From Dermatophilus congolensis (GTDB lineage Bacteria; Actinomycetota; Actinomycetes; Actinomycetales; Dermatophilaceae), in the NCBI RefSeq assembly GCF_900187045.1, contig NZ_LT906453.1:2170001-2234000 (forward strand): 64,000 bases of DNA, in the 5' to 3' direction. Position numbers and translations under genes: made by a program. Below the pieces are notes generated by a model, which was given only the letters and a program-made list of their open reading frames with translations, ran no database searches and was not told where the DNA came from. Each line of letters starts with the position of its first letter. Position 1 is the stretch's first letter. Of this stretch, positions 8,287 through 16,123 are shown piece by piece.

Positions 8287-9054
8287 AGGAGCAGGGACTC
8301 CTTCAGTGCGTCGCTCAGCAGCACACGCCATCGAGTACAGGTGACTGTCTGGGAATTCTTTAGCGCCGAGGGCTTGTCCGACCAGGATTACTGCCGTTCG
8401 ACGGATACCGGCTTCTTTTGTTGCGGCAGCGATGTTGTCCAGTTGGCCACGCAGCACAATTTCATCGGGTCGGCTAGCGAGGGCAACGACGGCGGCGGGG
8501 CAGTCTGGTCCGTAGTTGGGAAGCAGTTCAGCGACGACATCGTCGATGTGCGCGGTGGCCAGGTGCAGGACAAGAAGGGCTCGGCTTGCCCCTAGAGTGG
8601 CGAGGTTCTCTCCTGGTGGCATGGCGGTGGCGCTGCGTGAGATGCGGGTGAGAATGACGGTTTGCCCGACTTCGGGCACGGTGAGTTCGTGTCCGAGGCT
8701 GGCGGCTGCTGCTGCGAAGGCTGGGACACCGGGGGTCATTGTGTAGTCGATGCCGACAGCTTGGAGTCGTCGGATTTGCTCAGCAACAGCGGAGTAGACG
8801 GATAGATCACCGGAGGCTAGGCGGGCAACATCGTGGCCTTCGGCGTGCGCTTTTTGGCATTCGTTGATGATTCCCTCGAGGTCGAGGGTGGAGGTGTCGA
8901 TGAGTCGAGCGCCATCAGGGCAGTGTTCGAGGAGTTCTTCGGGGATAAGGGTTCCTGCATAGAGGCAAACGTGGCTGTTTTGGATGATGCGTAGGCCGCG
9001 AAGGGTGATGAGGTCGGCGGCGCCGGGGCCTGCTCCGATGAAGTGGACAGTCAT
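8266..9054 (-). CDS. cobM: Precorrin-4 C11-methyltransferase
   Basis: SAM-dependent methylation of C11 in the aerobic B12 pathway, 262 residues. The tetrapyrrole methylase fold is shown by VHFIGAGPGAADLITLRG at the N-terminus, LYAGTLIPEELLEHC, ARLASGDLSVYSAVAEQ, TPGVPAFAAAAA and LTRISRSATAMP. Start at ATG 9054 is supported by AAGGACC about 5 nt upstream. Third gene of the leftward cobL-cobK/cbiG-cobM operon, 27 nt after the previous stop. The ending lies in the terminator hairpin. Confidence 0.94.
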   Translation of the reverse strand: MTVHFIGAGPGAADLITLRGLRIIQNSHVCLYAGTLIPEELLEHCPDGARLIDTSTLDLEGIINECQKAHAEGHDVARLASGDLSVYSAVAEQIRRLQAVGIDYTMTPGVPAFAAAAASLGHELTVPEVGQTVILTRISRSATAMPPGENLATLGASRALLVLHLATAHIDDVVAELLPNYGPDCPAAVVALASRPDEIVLRGQLDNIAAATKEAGIRRTAVILVGQALGAKEFPDSHLYSMACAAERRTEGVPAPITGLPR

Positions 9055-9081
9055 GGTGGTCCTTTCGTGAGGGGTATGAGG

Positions 9082-10551
9082 TTATGGGGTGATACGGCCG
9101 ATGGCGATGGTGCTGGACCCGTGTGCGTGATTGGCGATGTGTTTGCCGATGATGAGGCGGGCGCCGGCGGCGAGGACGGCGGCTTCTGCGACGGAGGGGG
9201 TTCCGGTGAGGTCTGCGACGTGGGGGTTGGGGTTGGGGGTGTTGTGTTGGGCGAGAGTGTGGGAGTCGTAGACCTTGACGCCGATTTCGTGGCGATGGGT
9301 TTTTTCGAGGTGTTCGAGTAGGAGTGCGGTTTCGGTGAGGAGTCCGTATTTTCCATTGCGGTCGATGCTGACGAGGGTGGCGATGGCGCCGGAGGCCAGG
9401 AGGTTGGCGGTCATGATTTCGCGCAGGTGTTTGAGGATGTCGCGGGCGTTGATGCCGCTGCCACCACCGATGCCGATGATGAGGCTGGGTGGGGTGAGGA
9501 TGAGGGTGGGGGTGTCGGTACCGAATTGCATGGCGGCGAGGGGGTCAATGTCGGTAACGATGAGTCGTGCTGCGATGTGTTGATGGTTGGTGGCGAGGGT
9601 GTCGCCCAGTGGGGGTAGGGGCCAGTTGGTGGGGTTGTCGAGGTCGACTGGTTGGTGGTTGTCCAGGGCGTGGGTGACGTCGTCGAGGGCGCCGGTCCAG
9701 GGCCATTGGAGTTGGTGGATGGTGTGTGCGGTGGGGCTGTGTGTGTTGGTGGTTGTTGTGGGGGTGGGGGGTTGTTGGTGGGTGGTGGGGCGGGCGTTGA
9801 GGCGGGCGAGCCAGAGGAGGGATTCGGGGAGGGATTCGGCGATGTCGATGTCGTCGGGGAGGGTGGGGCGTTGGATCATGATGACGGGGATGCCGGCGTT
9901 GCGGGCGGCTTGGAGTTTGGGGGCGGTGGCGGCGCCTCCGGAGTTTTTGGTTACGAGGACGTCGATGTGGTGGTTGTTGATGAGGGTGGTTTCGCCCTCG
10001 AGGGTGTAGGGGCCGCGGTCGAGGATGAGTTCGTGGCTGGCGGGGAGGATTTGGGTGGGGGGTTCGATGGTGCGGATGAGGCAGTGGGCTTTGACGTGTG
10101 TGAATGCGGCGAGGTCGCGGCGTCCGGTGGTGATGAGGGCGCGGGTGCCGAGTGTGTCGATGTGTTGGGCGGCGTCGGTGGGGGTGGTTGCGGTGTGCCA
10201 GGTGTCGCCGGGTTGGGGTTCCCATTGGAGGCGTTGGAGGCGTAGGTAGGGGATTTCGTGTCCGGGGATGGCGGTGCGGGCTGCGGTGATGGTGTTGGTG
10301 GTGATGGTGTTGGCGAAGGGGTGGGTTGCGTCGATGATGGCGCTGATTTCGTTTTCGCGTAGCCAGGTGGCCATGTTTTCGGGGCCGCCGAATCCTCCGA
10401 TGCGGGTGTCGCCGGGGAGGTTGGGGGTGGTGTGGGTGCGGCCGGCGAGTGAGTTGGTGATGTGCCAGCCGGGGAATGCGTCGGCGAGTTCGTTGGCGAG
10501 GAGGCGGGATTCGGTGGTTCCGCCGAGGAGGAGGAGGTGGGGGGCGCTCAT
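9082..10551 (-). CDS. cobK: CobK precorrin-6A reductase fused to CbiG-mid/CobE-like domain
   Basis: 489 residues with two parts. Residues about 1-245 are precorrin-6A reductase: N-terminal LLLLGGTTESRLLA, IDATHPFA, ALITTGRRDLAAF, LVTKNSGGAATAPKL. After a Thr/Pro linker, residues about 270-370 resemble the CbiG middle domain. Residues about 375-489 are a CbiG C-terminal/CobE-type domain (GIGGGSGINARDILKHL, DRNGKYGLL, SVAEAAVLAAGARLIIGKHI). The catalytic-type CbiG N-terminal domain is absent. The open frame continues upstream through cobL, but ATG 10551 overlaps the cobL stop (ATGA) and begins the Rossmann motif correctly. CobE-type domains accompany aerobic B12 synthesis, though their exact role is unsettled. 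Confidence 0.88.
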   Translation of the reverse strand: MSAPHLLLLGGTTESRLLANELADAFPGWHITNSLAGRTHTTPNLPGDTRIGGFGGPENMATWLRENEISAIIDATHPFANTITTNTITAARTAIPGHEIPYLRLQRLQWEPQPGDTWHTATTPTDAAQHIDTLGTRALITTGRRDLAAFTHVKAHCLIRTIEPPTQILPASHELILDRGPYTLEGETTLINNHHIDVLVTKNSGGAATAPKLQAARNAGIPVIMIQRPTLPDDIDIAESLPESLLWLARLNARPTTHQQPPTPTTTTNTHSPTAHTIHQLQWPWTGALDDVTHALDNHQPVDLDNPTNWPLPPLGDTLATNHQHIAARLIVTDIDPLAAMQFGTDTPTLILTPPSLIIGIGGGSGINARDILKHLREIMTANLLASGAIATLVSIDRNGKYGLLTETALLLEHLEKTHRHEIGVKVYDSHTLAQHNTPNPNPHVADLTGTPSVAEAAVLAAGARLIIGKHIANHAHGSSTIAIGRITP

Positions 10552-11855
10552 CGGGTTGTTCCTTCGTTGATGAGGTGGGGTTTGCGTGCTCGCCATTGGG
10601 TGACGGGTCGTGCTGGGGTCCATGAGGTGTAGGTGCCGATGGGTTGTGCGCGGCTGATTTGGATGTGGCCTAGTTCGCCGCCCCAGGTGGTGCGGGCGGT
10701 GATGAGGCGGTTTTCGGTTTCGATGGTGACTGCGTTGGCGACGATGCGGCCTCCGGGTGGGAGGGCGTTCCAGCATGTTTCGAGGAGTTGGGGGGTGGTT
10801 GCGCCGCCGCCGATGAAGATGGCGTTGGGTTGGGGTAGGTCGTGGAGTGCTTCGGGTGCGTGGCCGGTGATGGTTTGCAGGGTGGTGTTGACGCCGAGGT
10901 TGTGGGCGTTGGTGGTGATGTTGGCGGTGCGGTCGGGGCGGGTTTCGATGGAGATGGCGTGGGTGGTGGGGTGGGTTAGGCACCATTCGAGGGCGATGGT
11001 TCCGGTGCCGCTGCCGATGTCCCAGAGGAGTTCGTGGGGGCGTGGGGCCAGGGCGGCGAGGGTGATGGCGCGGGTTTCCCATTTGGTGAGTTGGCCGTCG
11101 GTGGTGAAGGTTTCGTCGGGTAGGCCTGGAACGAGTCCGGGGTGGCGTGGGTTGGGGTTGGTGATGGGGGTGTTGGTGTTGATGGCGGCGATGGCGAGGG
11201 TGGGTAGGTTGGTGTGGTGGGTGGTCCAGGTGGTGGCGGTGGCGGTGGTGTGGGTTTCGTTGGGGGTGCCTAGGTCGCTGAGGAGGGTCAGTTCGGCGTT
11301 GTGGTAGCCGTGGTTGGTGAGGTGTTTTGCGAGGTCGATGATGGTGGTGCCGCGTGGGATGAGTGTGAGGATGCGGGTGTTGGGGTGTAGGTGGCGGTTG
11401 AGGGTGTGGGTATCGCGGCCGACGGTGGTGATGATGGTGACGGTTTCGGCGGGCCATTGCATGCGGGCGCAGGCGAGTGCCATGGATGAGGTGGTGGGGA
11501 TGGTGGTGAGGGGGTAGTGGGTGCCGGTGTCGTGGGTTTCGTGGGTGAGTTCTTCGGTGAGGGCGTGGCCGATGCCGTAGTGCCAGGGGTCGCCGCTGGC
11601 GAGGATGGTGAGGTTGTTGTTGGGGGCGTGTTGCCGGATGAGGGGGCGGATGGAGGGGCGTAGGGGTTTGCCCCAGGGGATGCGTTGGGCGGTGATGGTG
11701 GTGGGGAGGAGGTCGAGTTGGCGGGGGGCGCCGATGATGGTGGTGGCTGTGTGGAGGGTGTGTTGTGCGTGGGGGGTGAGGCTGTCCCATCCGTCGGCGC
11801 CGATTCCGATGAGGGTGATGGGGTGTGTGTTGTGTTGATGGTTTGTGGTGTCCAT
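10548..11855 (-). CDS. cobL: Precorrin-6B C5,15-methyltransferase (decarboxylating)
   Basis: Bifunctional enzyme that methylates C5 and C15 and removes the ring-C acetate carboxyl, 435 residues. The N-terminal CbiE-like domain has LIGIGADGWDSLT, GAPRQLDLLP and ILASGDPWHYGIG. The C-terminal CbiT-like domain has the SAM motif LLWDIGSGTGTIALEW (about 270-285) and AIFIGGGATTP. Thr/His/Asn content is very high, as expected for a minus-strand gene in a block where the plus strand is G-rich. Start at ATG 11855 has AAGGAA 6 nt upstream. First gene of the leftward operon, divergent from the 6C RNA. Confidence 0.93.
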   Translation of the reverse strand: MDTTNHQHNTHPITLIGIGADGWDSLTPHAQHTLHTATTIIGAPRQLDLLPTTITAQRIPWGKPLRPSIRPLIRQHAPNNNLTILASGDPWHYGIGHALTEELTHETHDTGTHYPLTTIPTTSSMALACARMQWPAETVTIITTVGRDTHTLNRHLHPNTRILTLIPRGTTIIDLAKHLTNHGYHNAELTLLSDLGTPNETHTTATATTWTTHHTNLPTLAIAAINTNTPITNPNPRHPGLVPGLPDETFTTDGQLTKWETRAITLAALAPRPHELLWDIGSGTGTIALEWCLTHPTTHAISIETRPDRTANITTNAHNLGVNTTLQTITGHAPEALHDLPQPNAIFIGGGATTPQLLETCWNALPPGGRIVANAVTIETENRLITARTTWGGELGHIQISRAQPIGTYTSWTPARPVTQWRARKPHLINEGTTR

Positions 11856-11935
11856 GACTATTCCTTGACCTAATACGTACCGACGCCATCCGTATGTTGG
11901 GTGGGAATCTGGTGATAGGTCCGTAGAGTTGTTTG

Positions 11936-12011
11936 TGGTTGGCCAACCTCCCCCCGGTTGGACGACCTTCGATGGCCCCGGTCCCCCCCACCGGGGCCAT
12001 CGTATTTTTTT
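11936..12011 (+). ncRNA. 6C small RNA
   Basis: Two hairpins with C-only loop cores, the defining architecture of the actinobacterial 6C RNA. Hairpin 1 is CCAACC/GGTTGG (11943-11948 with 11956-11961) around T plus six C. Hairpin 2 has a 13-bp stem (11970-11982 with 11990-12002) around seven C. A TATTTTTTT tract follows (12003-12011), so hairpin 2 is also an intrinsic terminator. A TAGAGT -10 box at 11924-11929 puts the 5' end near 11936; the exact end is uncertain. It is divergent from cobL and convergent with the peptidoglycan-binding gene. In mycobacteria 6C acts through its C-rich loops on G-rich mRNA targets. Confidence 0.88.
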
Positions 12012-12084
12012 GGTGTGTGTCAGTGGTGTGTGGTGTAGGGGTGGTGTTCGGGTGGGTGGTTACGTGTTTGACCTTACCTGGGGT

Positions 12085-13581
12085 TTAGAGGCGTATGAAT
12101 GCCTTCCAGGTTGTGGGGTCGGTAATACCGGTTTGGGGGGTGCGGAGTTTCTTTTGGGTGGCGGTGAGGGCGTTGCGGGTTGCGGGGCCGAAGATGCCGT
12201 CGGTGGGGATGCGTAGGAGGGTTTGGAGTGCTTTGACGGCGGGGCCGCGTGAGCCTGGGCGCAGGGTGGTGCCTGCGTATGGGAGCCAGGGGTAGCGGTT
12301 GAGTTCGGCACGGTTCCAGGTTTTGAGGTTGGTGGTTCCGGTGGTGGGGAGTTTCCACTTTTTTTGGAGGGTTTTGACTGCGTTGGTGGTTCGTGGGTCG
12401 TATGTGCTGGTGGTGGGGATGCGTAGGAGGGTTTGGAGTGCTTTGACGGCGGGGCCGCGTGAGCCTGGGCGCAGGGTGGTGGTGCGGTAGGCGGTGGCGG
12501 GGGTGTTGATGGTGATGGGGGTTCGACTGGGCGATGGCGAGGGCGTTGGTGCTGGTGCTGGTGTAGGCGCTGGTGTAGGCGCTGGTGCTGGCGTTGGCTC
12601 CGGGGTTGGCGTGGGTGTGGTGGTGAGCGAGGTGGGGTCCAGGGCGGCCCAAGTGGATTGGTCTAGGACTCCAGTGGTGGGGATTGAGCTGCGTTTTTGG
12701 TAGGCGATGACGGCGTTGCGGGTGCCGTAGCCGAATTTGCCGTCGGCGGTGATGCCGAGGAGTTTTTGGGCTTCGGCGATTTGGGGGCTGGTGTTGCCGG
12801 GGACCCAGGTGGTTTTGGTGGTGCTGGGCCCGGGGGTTGGGGTTGGGCAGGGGGTGGTGCGTTTGCCGGTGTAAAGGAGGGCCCAGGGGTTCCCTGTGGT
12901 TGCTCGGCAGGGGCCCAGGTCCAGGCTGGTGATGGCGGTTCCGGTCCACCAGCTGGTGCGCCGGTTGGCTCCGTCCCAGGTGAGGGAGATGTGGATGTGG
13001 TCGGTGTGGGGGTTTGGTCCGGTGTAGGTGGCCCAGCCGCGTTCGGGGGCGTATGCGCGCCACATGGTGGCGTTCCAGATGATGTATTGGATGCCTAGGC
13101 GGCGGGCGTTTTCGCCGTTGTTAGCGGTGAGCCAGGCTGCTGCGGTGTCGCCGATGGTTTTTTGGGTGGGGTTGGTGGCATCGAGCATCCAGTCCAGGGC
13201 GCGTCCGTCGTAGTGTTCGCTGGTTCCGCCTTCGGAGCAGAAGCGGGAGTAGCCGACGTAGCCGGTTTTGTAGGTGTTAACGAGGAGGTTGCCTAGGGCG
13301 AGGGTTCCTGGGCGGTCGATGGGGTCGCAGGAGATTTGGGGGATGTAGCTGGGTTGAATATCGATGGCGTCTGGGAGGGGGACGGAGCTGGTTGGGTTGA
13401 TGATTTGGGTGTTTTTCGTGGTGGTGATGGGGGTGTGCGCGCCGGTGGGGGTGTGTGGTGGTGGCACGGGGGTGCCTGCGTAGGTGTCGGGGTTGCCGGT
13501 GTGGTCGCCGTGGGTGGCGGTGGCGGGGATGGGGGTGGTGATGAGGGCGGCTGCTAGGGCTAGGGCGAGTGTGGTGCGCAT
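12085..13581 (-). CDS. Secreted M15-like peptidoglycan enzyme with three PG-binding domains
   Basis: 498 residues. A signal peptide occupies about 1-22 (hydrophobic core LALALAAALI, cleavage near ATATHG). Residues about 75-205 resemble the His/Asp metal-peptidase-like module seen in actinobacterial secreted proteins: HYDGRALDW with His123 and Asp130, and TDHIHISLTW with Asp194, His195 and His197. Then come a PG_binding_1 domain (about 262-312), a Pro/Ala/Thr linker (313-352) and two more PG_binding_1 domains (about 368-420 and 438-498). The last two share an identical LRPGSRGPAVKALQTLLRIP stretch. It probably acts in the cell wall; hydrolase specificity is not established. Start has CGGAGA just upstream. 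Confidence 0.85.
   Translation of the reverse strand: MRTTLALALAAALITTPIPATATHGDHTGNPDTYAGTPVPPPHTPTGAHTPITTTKNTQIINPTSSVPLPDAIDIQPSYIPQISCDPIDRPGTLALGNLLVNTYKTGYVGYSRFCSEGGTSEHYDGRALDWMLDATNPTQKTIGDTAAAWLTANNGENARRLGIQYIIWNATMWRAYAPERGWATYTGPNPHTDHIHISLTWDGANRRTSWWTGTAITSLDLGPCRATTGNPWALLYTGKRTTPCPTPTPGPSTTKTTWVPGNTSPQIAEAQKLLGITADGKFGYGTRNAVIAYQKRSSIPTTGVLDQSTWAALDPTSLTTTPTPTPEPTPAPAPTPAPTPAPAPTPSPSPSRTPITINTPATAYRTTTLRPGSRGPAVKALQTLLRIPTTSTYDPRTTNAVKTLQKKWKLPTTGTTNLKTWNRAELNRYPWLPYAGTTLRPGSRGPAVKALQTLLRIPTDGIFGPATRNALTATQKKLRTPQTGITDPTTWKAFIRL
12202..12270. repeat. 69-bp perfect direct repeat, copy A
   Basis: Identical at every base to 12412-12480, with repeat period 210 bp. It encodes the start of the third peptidoglycan-binding domain of the secreted protein. 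Identity including third codon positions points to recent duplication or gene conversion. Confidence 0.95.
12412..12480. repeat. 69-bp perfect direct repeat, copy B
   Basis: Second copy of the repeat at 12202-12270, encoding the start of the second peptidoglycan-binding domain. Confidence 0.95.
12544..12596. repeat. Low-complexity GGTGCT/GGTGTAGGC tandem repeats
   Basis: Short degenerate repeats encoding the Pro/Ala/Thr linker between the first and second peptidoglycan-binding domains. Length is likely to vary between strains. Confidence 0.85.
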
Positions 13582-13695
13582 GATTCTCCGGGCGGGCGGG
13601 CGTCTCGCTCGGGTGTTCAGGACGAGGCGCGGCGGGCGGTGGTGTCCACCTATCGGCTGCGCTGGAGGGTGTGTAAGGGCTGCTGGGGTGCAGGA

Positions 13696-13730
13696 GGGCC
13701 GGCACTGATCATGGTGATCGGTGCCGGCCC
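13696..13730 (-). terminator. Terminator-like hairpin after the oxidoreductase gene
   Basis: Arms 13696-13710 and 13716-13730 pair over 15 bp with one wobble (GGGCCGGCAC core). It lies downstream of the minus-strand oxidoreductase operon and upstream of the secreted enzyme. No T-tract follows. Confidence 0.6.
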
Positions 13731-13771
13731 TGTAATTGCGTTGGGGGCGTGTTGCTTAGCCCTGTTGTGGG

Positions 13772-14764
13772 TTAGAGGTCGATGGTTTGACCTGTTTTGG
13801 CTGATTCGATGGCTGCTTCGGCGACTTTGACGTTACGCATGCCTTGTTCGAGGGTGACGATGTCGGCGTCTTTACCTAGGACTGCGTCGCGGAAGTTTTC
13901 GTGCTCGACGAGGAGTGGTTCTCGTTTGGAGATTGCGAATCGGGTGTAGTCGCCTTCGGAGACACCTTTGAATTGGGCTAGGCCTTGCCATTCGGAGGTG
14001 ACGTTGCCGTTGGCATGGAAGGCCAGTTCGGCGGTGAGGGTGTCGGCGATGAAGGCACCTTTTTCGCCGGTGATGAAGGTGACTCGTTCTTTGAATGGTG
14101 AGAGCCAGTTCACGGTGTGTTGGGTGATGGTTCCGTCGGCGAGTAGACCGTTCATGAGAACCATGTCTTCGTATTCGCGTCCGGAGCGGAAGGCGGTGCG
14201 GGCGCCAACGGAGGTGTAGGCGCTGGAGCGCAGCCAGCTGGTGAGGTCGATGTCGTGGGTGCCGAGGTCTTTGACGACACCGACATCGGCGATGCGGGCG
14301 GGGAAAGGGCCTTGGCGGCGGGTGACGATTTGGTACACGTCGCCGAGGTCGCCTGCTTCGATGCGGGCTTTGGCTTGTTGCAGGGCGGGGTTGTAGCGCT
14401 CGATATGTCCGGTGGCGCCGATGAGTCCTGCTTTGTCGAATGCGTCGACGAGCTTTTGTGCCGAGGCGGTGTCTTGGGCGAGGGGTTTTTCGATGAGGGC
14501 GTGGACCCCAGCTTCGGCCAGGGCGAGCCCGATTTCTAGGTGGTAGACGGTGGGGACCGCGACCATGCAGTAGTCGAGGTTGTGGGCGATGAGTTCCTCG
14601 ATGCTGTTGACGAGGGGGCGTCCTTGGGCGATGTCGTGGGGGTCACCGTTGGGATCGGCGACGGCGACGAGGTCGACGCCGTCAAGCCCAGCCAGGACGC
14701 GGCCGTGGTGGCGGCCCATCATTCCGAGGCCGATGAGGCCTGCGCGGAGGTTTGCCATGTTCAT
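13772..14764 (-). CDS. Gfo/Idh/MocA oxidoreductase, WlbA/WbpB-like
   Basis: NAD(P)-dependent sugar dehydrogenase of 330 residues. An N-terminal Rossmann motif GLIGLGMMGRHHGRVL is followed by LVAVADPN, the EKPLA motif containing the conserved Lys, and GHIERYNPA. A late DLGTHDIDLTSWL carries the catalytic-type Asp/His. The pairing with a DegT aminotransferase suggests a UDP-GlcNAc(A) 3-dehydrogenase role, as in WlbA/WbpB pathways. ATG 14764 overlaps the aminotransferase stop (ATGA) and has AAGGCAGG nearby; ATG 14758 is an alternative start. The specific substrate is inferred from neighbours only. Confidence 0.82.
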   Translation of the reverse strand: MNMANLRAGLIGLGMMGRHHGRVLAGLDGVDLVAVADPNGDPHDIAQGRPLVNSIEELIAHNLDYCMVAVPTVYHLEIGLALAEAGVHALIEKPLAQDTASAQKLVDAFDKAGLIGATGHIERYNPALQQAKARIEAGDLGDVYQIVTRRQGPFPARIADVGVVKDLGTHDIDLTSWLRSSAYTSVGARTAFRSGREYEDMVLMNGLLADGTITQHTVNWLSPFKERVTFITGEKGAFIADTLTAELAFHANGNVTSEWQGLAQFKGVSEGDYTRFAISKREPLLVEHENFRDAVLGKDADIVTLEQGMRNVKVAEAAIESAKTGQTIDL

Positions 14765-15861
14765 GCACCTGCCTTGGCGAGGGTGTTGACTGCGGTGACG
14801 ATGCGCTCAAGTCCGGCGCGATCCACGCTGGGGTGGACGGGCAGGGAGAGGCATTCTTTGGCGGCGCGTTCGGTTTCAACCAGGTCGCCTGCGGTGCGAC
14901 CTGCTGCAGCGAATGGTTTGAGGCGGTGGTTGGGCACGGGGTAGAACATGCCTGAGCTGATGCTGTATTCGTCTTTGAGGGCTTGGGCGAATTCGTCGCG
15001 GCCTTCGGGAATGCGGATCGTGTACTGGTGGTAAACGTGCACGGCGCCTTCGGCAACTGGTGGCGGGGTGACTCCGCGGAGGTTGCTGGAGAGGAATGCG
15101 GCGTTTTCCTGGCGGGTTTTGGTCCAGGCGTCGACTTTGGTGAGCTGGACACGGCCGATGGCTGCGTGGATGTCGGTCATGCGGTAGTTCATGCCGACGA
15201 CTTCGTTGTGGTACTGCTGCAGCATTCCTTGGTTGCGGTAGAGGCGAAGGTTGTGCTCGATGTTTTCGTCGGCCGCTGAGACCATGCCGCCTTCGCCGGA
15301 GGTCATGTTCTTGGTGGGGTAAAGCGAGAACATCGCGAATGCGCCGAACGCGCCTACGGGGGTGCCGTGGAGGGATGCGCCGTGGGCTTGGGCTGCGTCT
15401 TCGAAGATTTTGATGCCGTGTTTGTCGGCGACGGCTTGAAGAGCGACCATGTCGGCGGGGTGGCCGTACAGGTGGACGGGCATGATGCCGACGGTTTTGT
15501 CGGTGATGGCTGATTCAACCGACTCAGCGCTGAGGCAGAAGCTTCCTGGTTCGATGTCGGCGAAGACGGGGGTGGCTCCAGTCAGGGCCACGGAGTTGGC
15601 GGTGGCGGCGAAGGTGAAGGAGGGGACGATCACCTCGTCGCCGGGGCCTACACCTGCTGCGAGGAGTCCGAGGTGGAGGCCAGAGGTGCCGGAGTTCACG
15701 GCCACGCATGCACGTCCGAGACCGAAGTGCTCGGAGAACTCCTCTTCGAATGCCTTTACCTGCGGCCCTTGGGCCAGCATGCCGCTGCGCATCACTGCAT
15801 CGACGGCAGCGCGCTCCTCATCGCCGATCAGCGGCTTTGCCGGAGGAATGAACTCGGTCAC
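14761..15861 (-). CDS. DegT/DnrJ/EryC1/StrS sugar aminotransferase, WlbC/WbpE-like
   Basis: PLP-dependent amination of a keto-nucleotide sugar, 366 residues. Motifs are NSGTSGLHLGLLAAGVGPGD, VPSFTFAATAN, the Asp in IFEDAAQAHGA and the PLP-binding Lys in FSLYPTKNMTSGEGG. GMNYRMTDIHAAIG and PVHPSV also match the family. The frame is open to 15966, but GTG 15861 has AAGGGG 6 nt upstream and begins VTEFIPPAKPLIGDEE, where homologues begin. It forms a two-gene operon with the oxidoreductase and diverges from the UDP-GlcNAc 2-epimerase. A 3-amino-3-deoxy sugar product is plausible. Confidence 0.88.
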   Translation of the reverse strand: MTEFIPPAKPLIGDEERAAVDAVMRSGMLAQGPQVKAFEEEFSEHFGLGRACVAVNSGTSGLHLGLLAAGVGPGDEVIVPSFTFAATANSVALTGATPVFADIEPGSFCLSAESVESAITDKTVGIMPVHLYGHPADMVALQAVADKHGIKIFEDAAQAHGASLHGTPVGAFGAFAMFSLYPTKNMTSGEGGMVSAADENIEHNLRLYRNQGMLQQYHNEVVGMNYRMTDIHAAIGRVQLTKVDAWTKTRQENAAFLSSNLRGVTPPPVAEGAVHVYHQYTIRIPEGRDEFAQALKDEYSISSGMFYPVPNHRLKPFAAAGRTAGDLVETERAAKECLSLPVHPSVDRAGLERIVTAVNTLAKAGA

Positions 15862-16123
15862 GTAAGGCCCCTTCGTGAAGCGTGTTTCCGGCGGCCCCAC
15901 GTGTGGCCGCCCTGTCTGCACTGATTCTTCAGGCGTGTTCCGGACGACCGTGTGGACGTGGGTCACTTTGGCTTCGCGCCGCCGGTAGATTGTTCGGTTT
16001 ATCGTTTCGTTCCTTCCGCGTTTCGCTGTGTGCGTGGTGCGGTAGGAGCGAGGTGCCGTCCGCTTGGGCCGTCACCTAAGGCCACACTACCGTGGCGCCA
16101 AACAGCAGAAAGGGTTCACCATC

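Noticed and set aside
11880-11935. GGGAATCTGGTGATAGGTCCG, reminiscent of a cobalamin-riboswitch core
   Set aside because: It lies on the strand opposite to cobL, the rest of the B12-box architecture is missing, and the segment is better explained as the promoter region of the 6C RNA.
9082-12000. A 972-codon minus-strand frame
   Set aside because: Only the part from 10551 downward is CobK-CbiG. The upstream 480 codons are a shadow of cobL in another frame, rich in Arg/His/Pro.
12541-12600. CRISPR-like short repeats
   Set aside because: Degenerate 6-9 nt units in frame with a Pro/Ala/Thr linker; no spacers of even length and no cas genes.
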